A stretch of 34,171 bases of DNA from Eubacterium sp. CAG:252. GTDB taxonomy: Bacteria > Bacillota > Clostridia > Lachnospirales > Lachnospiraceae. A program made the position numbers and the translations under genes. The first letter of the stretch is position 1; each line of letters begins with the position of its first letter. The stretch covers positions 1 to 34,171 of the forward strand of contig FR886327.1 in assembly GCA_000436535.1 (NCBI GenBank), in the 5' to 3' direction. The notes under the pieces are model-generated. The model did no database searches and was not told the origin of the DNA. It was given only the letters and a program-made list of their open reading frames with translations. This document shows, piece by piece, positions 33,003 through 34,171 of this stretch.

Positions 33003-33863
33003 ATGCATATGTTTATGTTGCAGATAAAGTACGATATAAGAGAAGGAATAGTACAGCAGTGGAAGAAATATGCGGTGCTTTGTGTGGTATATATAGCCTG
33101 TATTATACATTTTATAATGCTGTGCAGGGCAAACAGGCATATAGATACATATACATGTGGTGATATGGTTATGTGGATGTTTGACGGTGTTAAGAAGTTT
33201 GATGCGGGTGCTAAAAATAATGTTGATATATCATCTGTATATATACTTCCTAACATATTTATAGCCTATATTATAGGCAATTATGTCATAAAAGACCTAT
33301 ATGGGTATGGTAAGGATATACTTATAAGAACGGGAAGCCGTATTAAATGGTGGCTTAGCAAGTGCATATGGTGTGTCTTAATCTCCTGTATATGTTATGC
33401 AATGTTATATGTCATTATTATTATAGCAGGTATATGTACGGGTGGTTTTACATTTGTACCAACGAAAGAGGTCTGCTATTCACTTCTTCATATGGATAAG
33501 CAGCTTATTATTGATAATCCTAATCTGACAGGGCTTATGGCAAGTATGATGGTTATGAGCCTTGTGATGACTATAACATTTGGCATTATCCAGATTGCTG
33601 TTGGACTTATCGTTTCACCTACAATCGCATATATTATAGTTGTGTCGTTTCTGGTTGTAGGGGCATTTTCTGATAATCCGCTTGTTATATCTATATATTG
33701 TATGGCGCTTAGAAGTGGAATGTACAGTCCTGGCGGTTACAATATGTGGCTTGGGCTTCTGATTATGGCAGTCATAATAATGTGCTGCATAATCGCCGGT
33801 ACATTGTATGCACGCAGGATGGATATAATAAGTAAAAAGCAGGAGTGGCAGAATCCGGAATAA
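33003..33863 (+). CDS. ABC-2-like polytopic membrane protein 3
   Basis: A 286-residue protein with six predicted helices. It opens MHMFMLQIKYDIREGIVQQWKKY, a typical amphipathic cytosolic start. After the second helix, NYVIKDLYGYGKDILIRTGSRIKWWLSKCIW is very like the loop of membrane protein 1 (KKGIVKNYYSRTKKINYILAKYI): gly-x-(2-3)-ile, R, then K before the next helix. The last helices include GLLIMAVIIMCCIIAGTLYA. GGGAGG at 32987-32992 is 10 nt before the ATG at 33003; GTG 32994 is too close. It closes the visible cluster. No ATP-binding subunit is present before the window ends, so transport function is inferred from fold only. Confidence 0.6.
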   Translation: MHMFMLQIKYDIREGIVQQWKKYAVLCVVYIACIIHFIMLCRANRHIDTYTCGDMVMWMFDGVKKFDAGAKNNVDISSVYILPNIFIAYIIGNYVIKDLYGYGKDILIRTGSRIKWWLSKCIWCVLISCICYAMLYVIIIIAGICTGGFTFVPTKEVCYSLLHMDKQLIIDNPNLTGLMASMMVMSLVMTITFGIIQIAVGLIVSPTIAYIIVVSFLVVGAFSDNPLVISIYCMALRSGMYSPGGYNMWLGLLIMAVIIMCCIIAGTLYARRMDIISKKQEWQNPE

Positions 33864-34171
33864 ATTATATTTATAGTTAAAGTAAAAATGTTCTTTGGAA
33901 TTAAGGATAAAATATATGCTAGTTTAACTTTTTTTCTGTGCGCATTTAAAATTTTTTGAATGAAATTAAGACATTTTTATAGGCTGTTTTTATATGAAAT
34001 ATGGGTAAAATGATGTGAAAAGCACAAAAAATCGTAAAAAATCCTCAAAATGTCAAAAGTGTGCAAACCCAGTATTTATGCGGCTTAACAGGAATATTTC
34101 GCCGCCGGAAAACAAAAAAATTAAAAAAAATCAAAAAAAGTTGAAAAAAGTTGTTGACATATGGGAGGGGT
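33864..34171 (+). promoter_or_regulatory. Gene-free AT-rich stretch with phased A-tracts and a cut-off promoter
   Basis: No coding region is visible. A-runs centred near 34028, 34038, 34048, 34056 and 34066, then near 34117, 34126, 34136 and 34146, recur about every 9-10 bp, close to the helical repeat, so the DNA is probably curved. They lead to a perfect -35 TTGACA at 34154-34159; the matching -10 would fall past the window end. A weak AGTTAAA/TTTAACT pair with a following T-run (near 33876 and 33924) may end the preceding cluster. Confidence 0.6.

Overview
The window is low-GC, AT-rich DNA with heavy use of ATA, AGA and AGG codons and purine-rich GGAGG-type ribosome binding sites. It carries a Gram-positive-style Tad/Flp pilus locus with companions that I associate with Lachnospiraceae (DUF5702, DUF6382/FHA, DUF5711, DUF2508), plus sporulation-linked genes (spmA, spmB, yyaC). 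This points to a gut-type clostridial Firmicute, most likely a Lachnospira/Eubacterium-like Lachnospiraceae. That assignment is inference from gene content; no search was run. No rRNA, tRNA, CRISPR array or transposase gene was seen.

Layout. (1) 1-3227: a terminator of an upstream unit, then a plus-strand operon: a CobW-type GTPase fused to a YcgQ-like domain, the NAD-capping/NADH Nudix hydrolase nudC, and spmA-spmB. (2) 3254-4759, minus strand: a membrane-anchored GH25 lysozyme and a small DUF2508 protein. (3) 4877-16258: a full Tad locus in the order prepilin peptidase, TadZ/CpaE-like protein, TadA ATPase, TadB, TadC, Flp pilin, DUF5702 (TadG-like) protein, TadE-like protein, a second prepilin peptidase, a second TadE/F-like pseudopilin, and an FHA-domain membrane protein. 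TadA powers TadB/TadC, the two peptidases process pilin and pseudopilins, and the FHA protein may couple the machine to phospho-signalling. The best promoter in front of the locus lies about 375 bp upstream and would read antisense through the DUF2508 gene.

(4) 16537-27222: mixed housekeeping and envelope genes: a flavodoxin-like/SCP2 fusion, an orphan soluble histidine kinase (minus), a HIT hydrolase, an aconitase-family hydratase, a coiled-coil membrane protein, YyaC (minus), a protein with a degenerate MPN-like domain plus LysM, a DUF5711 beta-propeller-like membrane protein and a CvpA-family protein. Two copies of an intergenic repeat lie inverted on either side of the histidine kinase/HIT pair; the longer one is a 188-bp element with 9-bp terminal inverted repeats.

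(5) 27271-33863: an AgrA/AgrC-like LytTR response regulator and GHKL sensor kinase, followed by five genes for three polytopic ABC-2-like membrane proteins and two exported beta-rich proteins. No ATPase gene is in the window. Between the two-component genes and this cluster are two 9-mers that both match the published LytTR-box consensus. They are 22 bp apart and sit directly upstream of a TATAAT with a poor -35. The 5' arm of a terminator hairpin overlaps that -10 box. This is the best candidate here for an undescribed regulated system: a peptide- or stress-sensing two-component switch driving an unusual membrane complex. (6) 33864-34171 has no gene. It holds helically phased A-tracts leading to a consensus -35 whose -10 falls outside the window.
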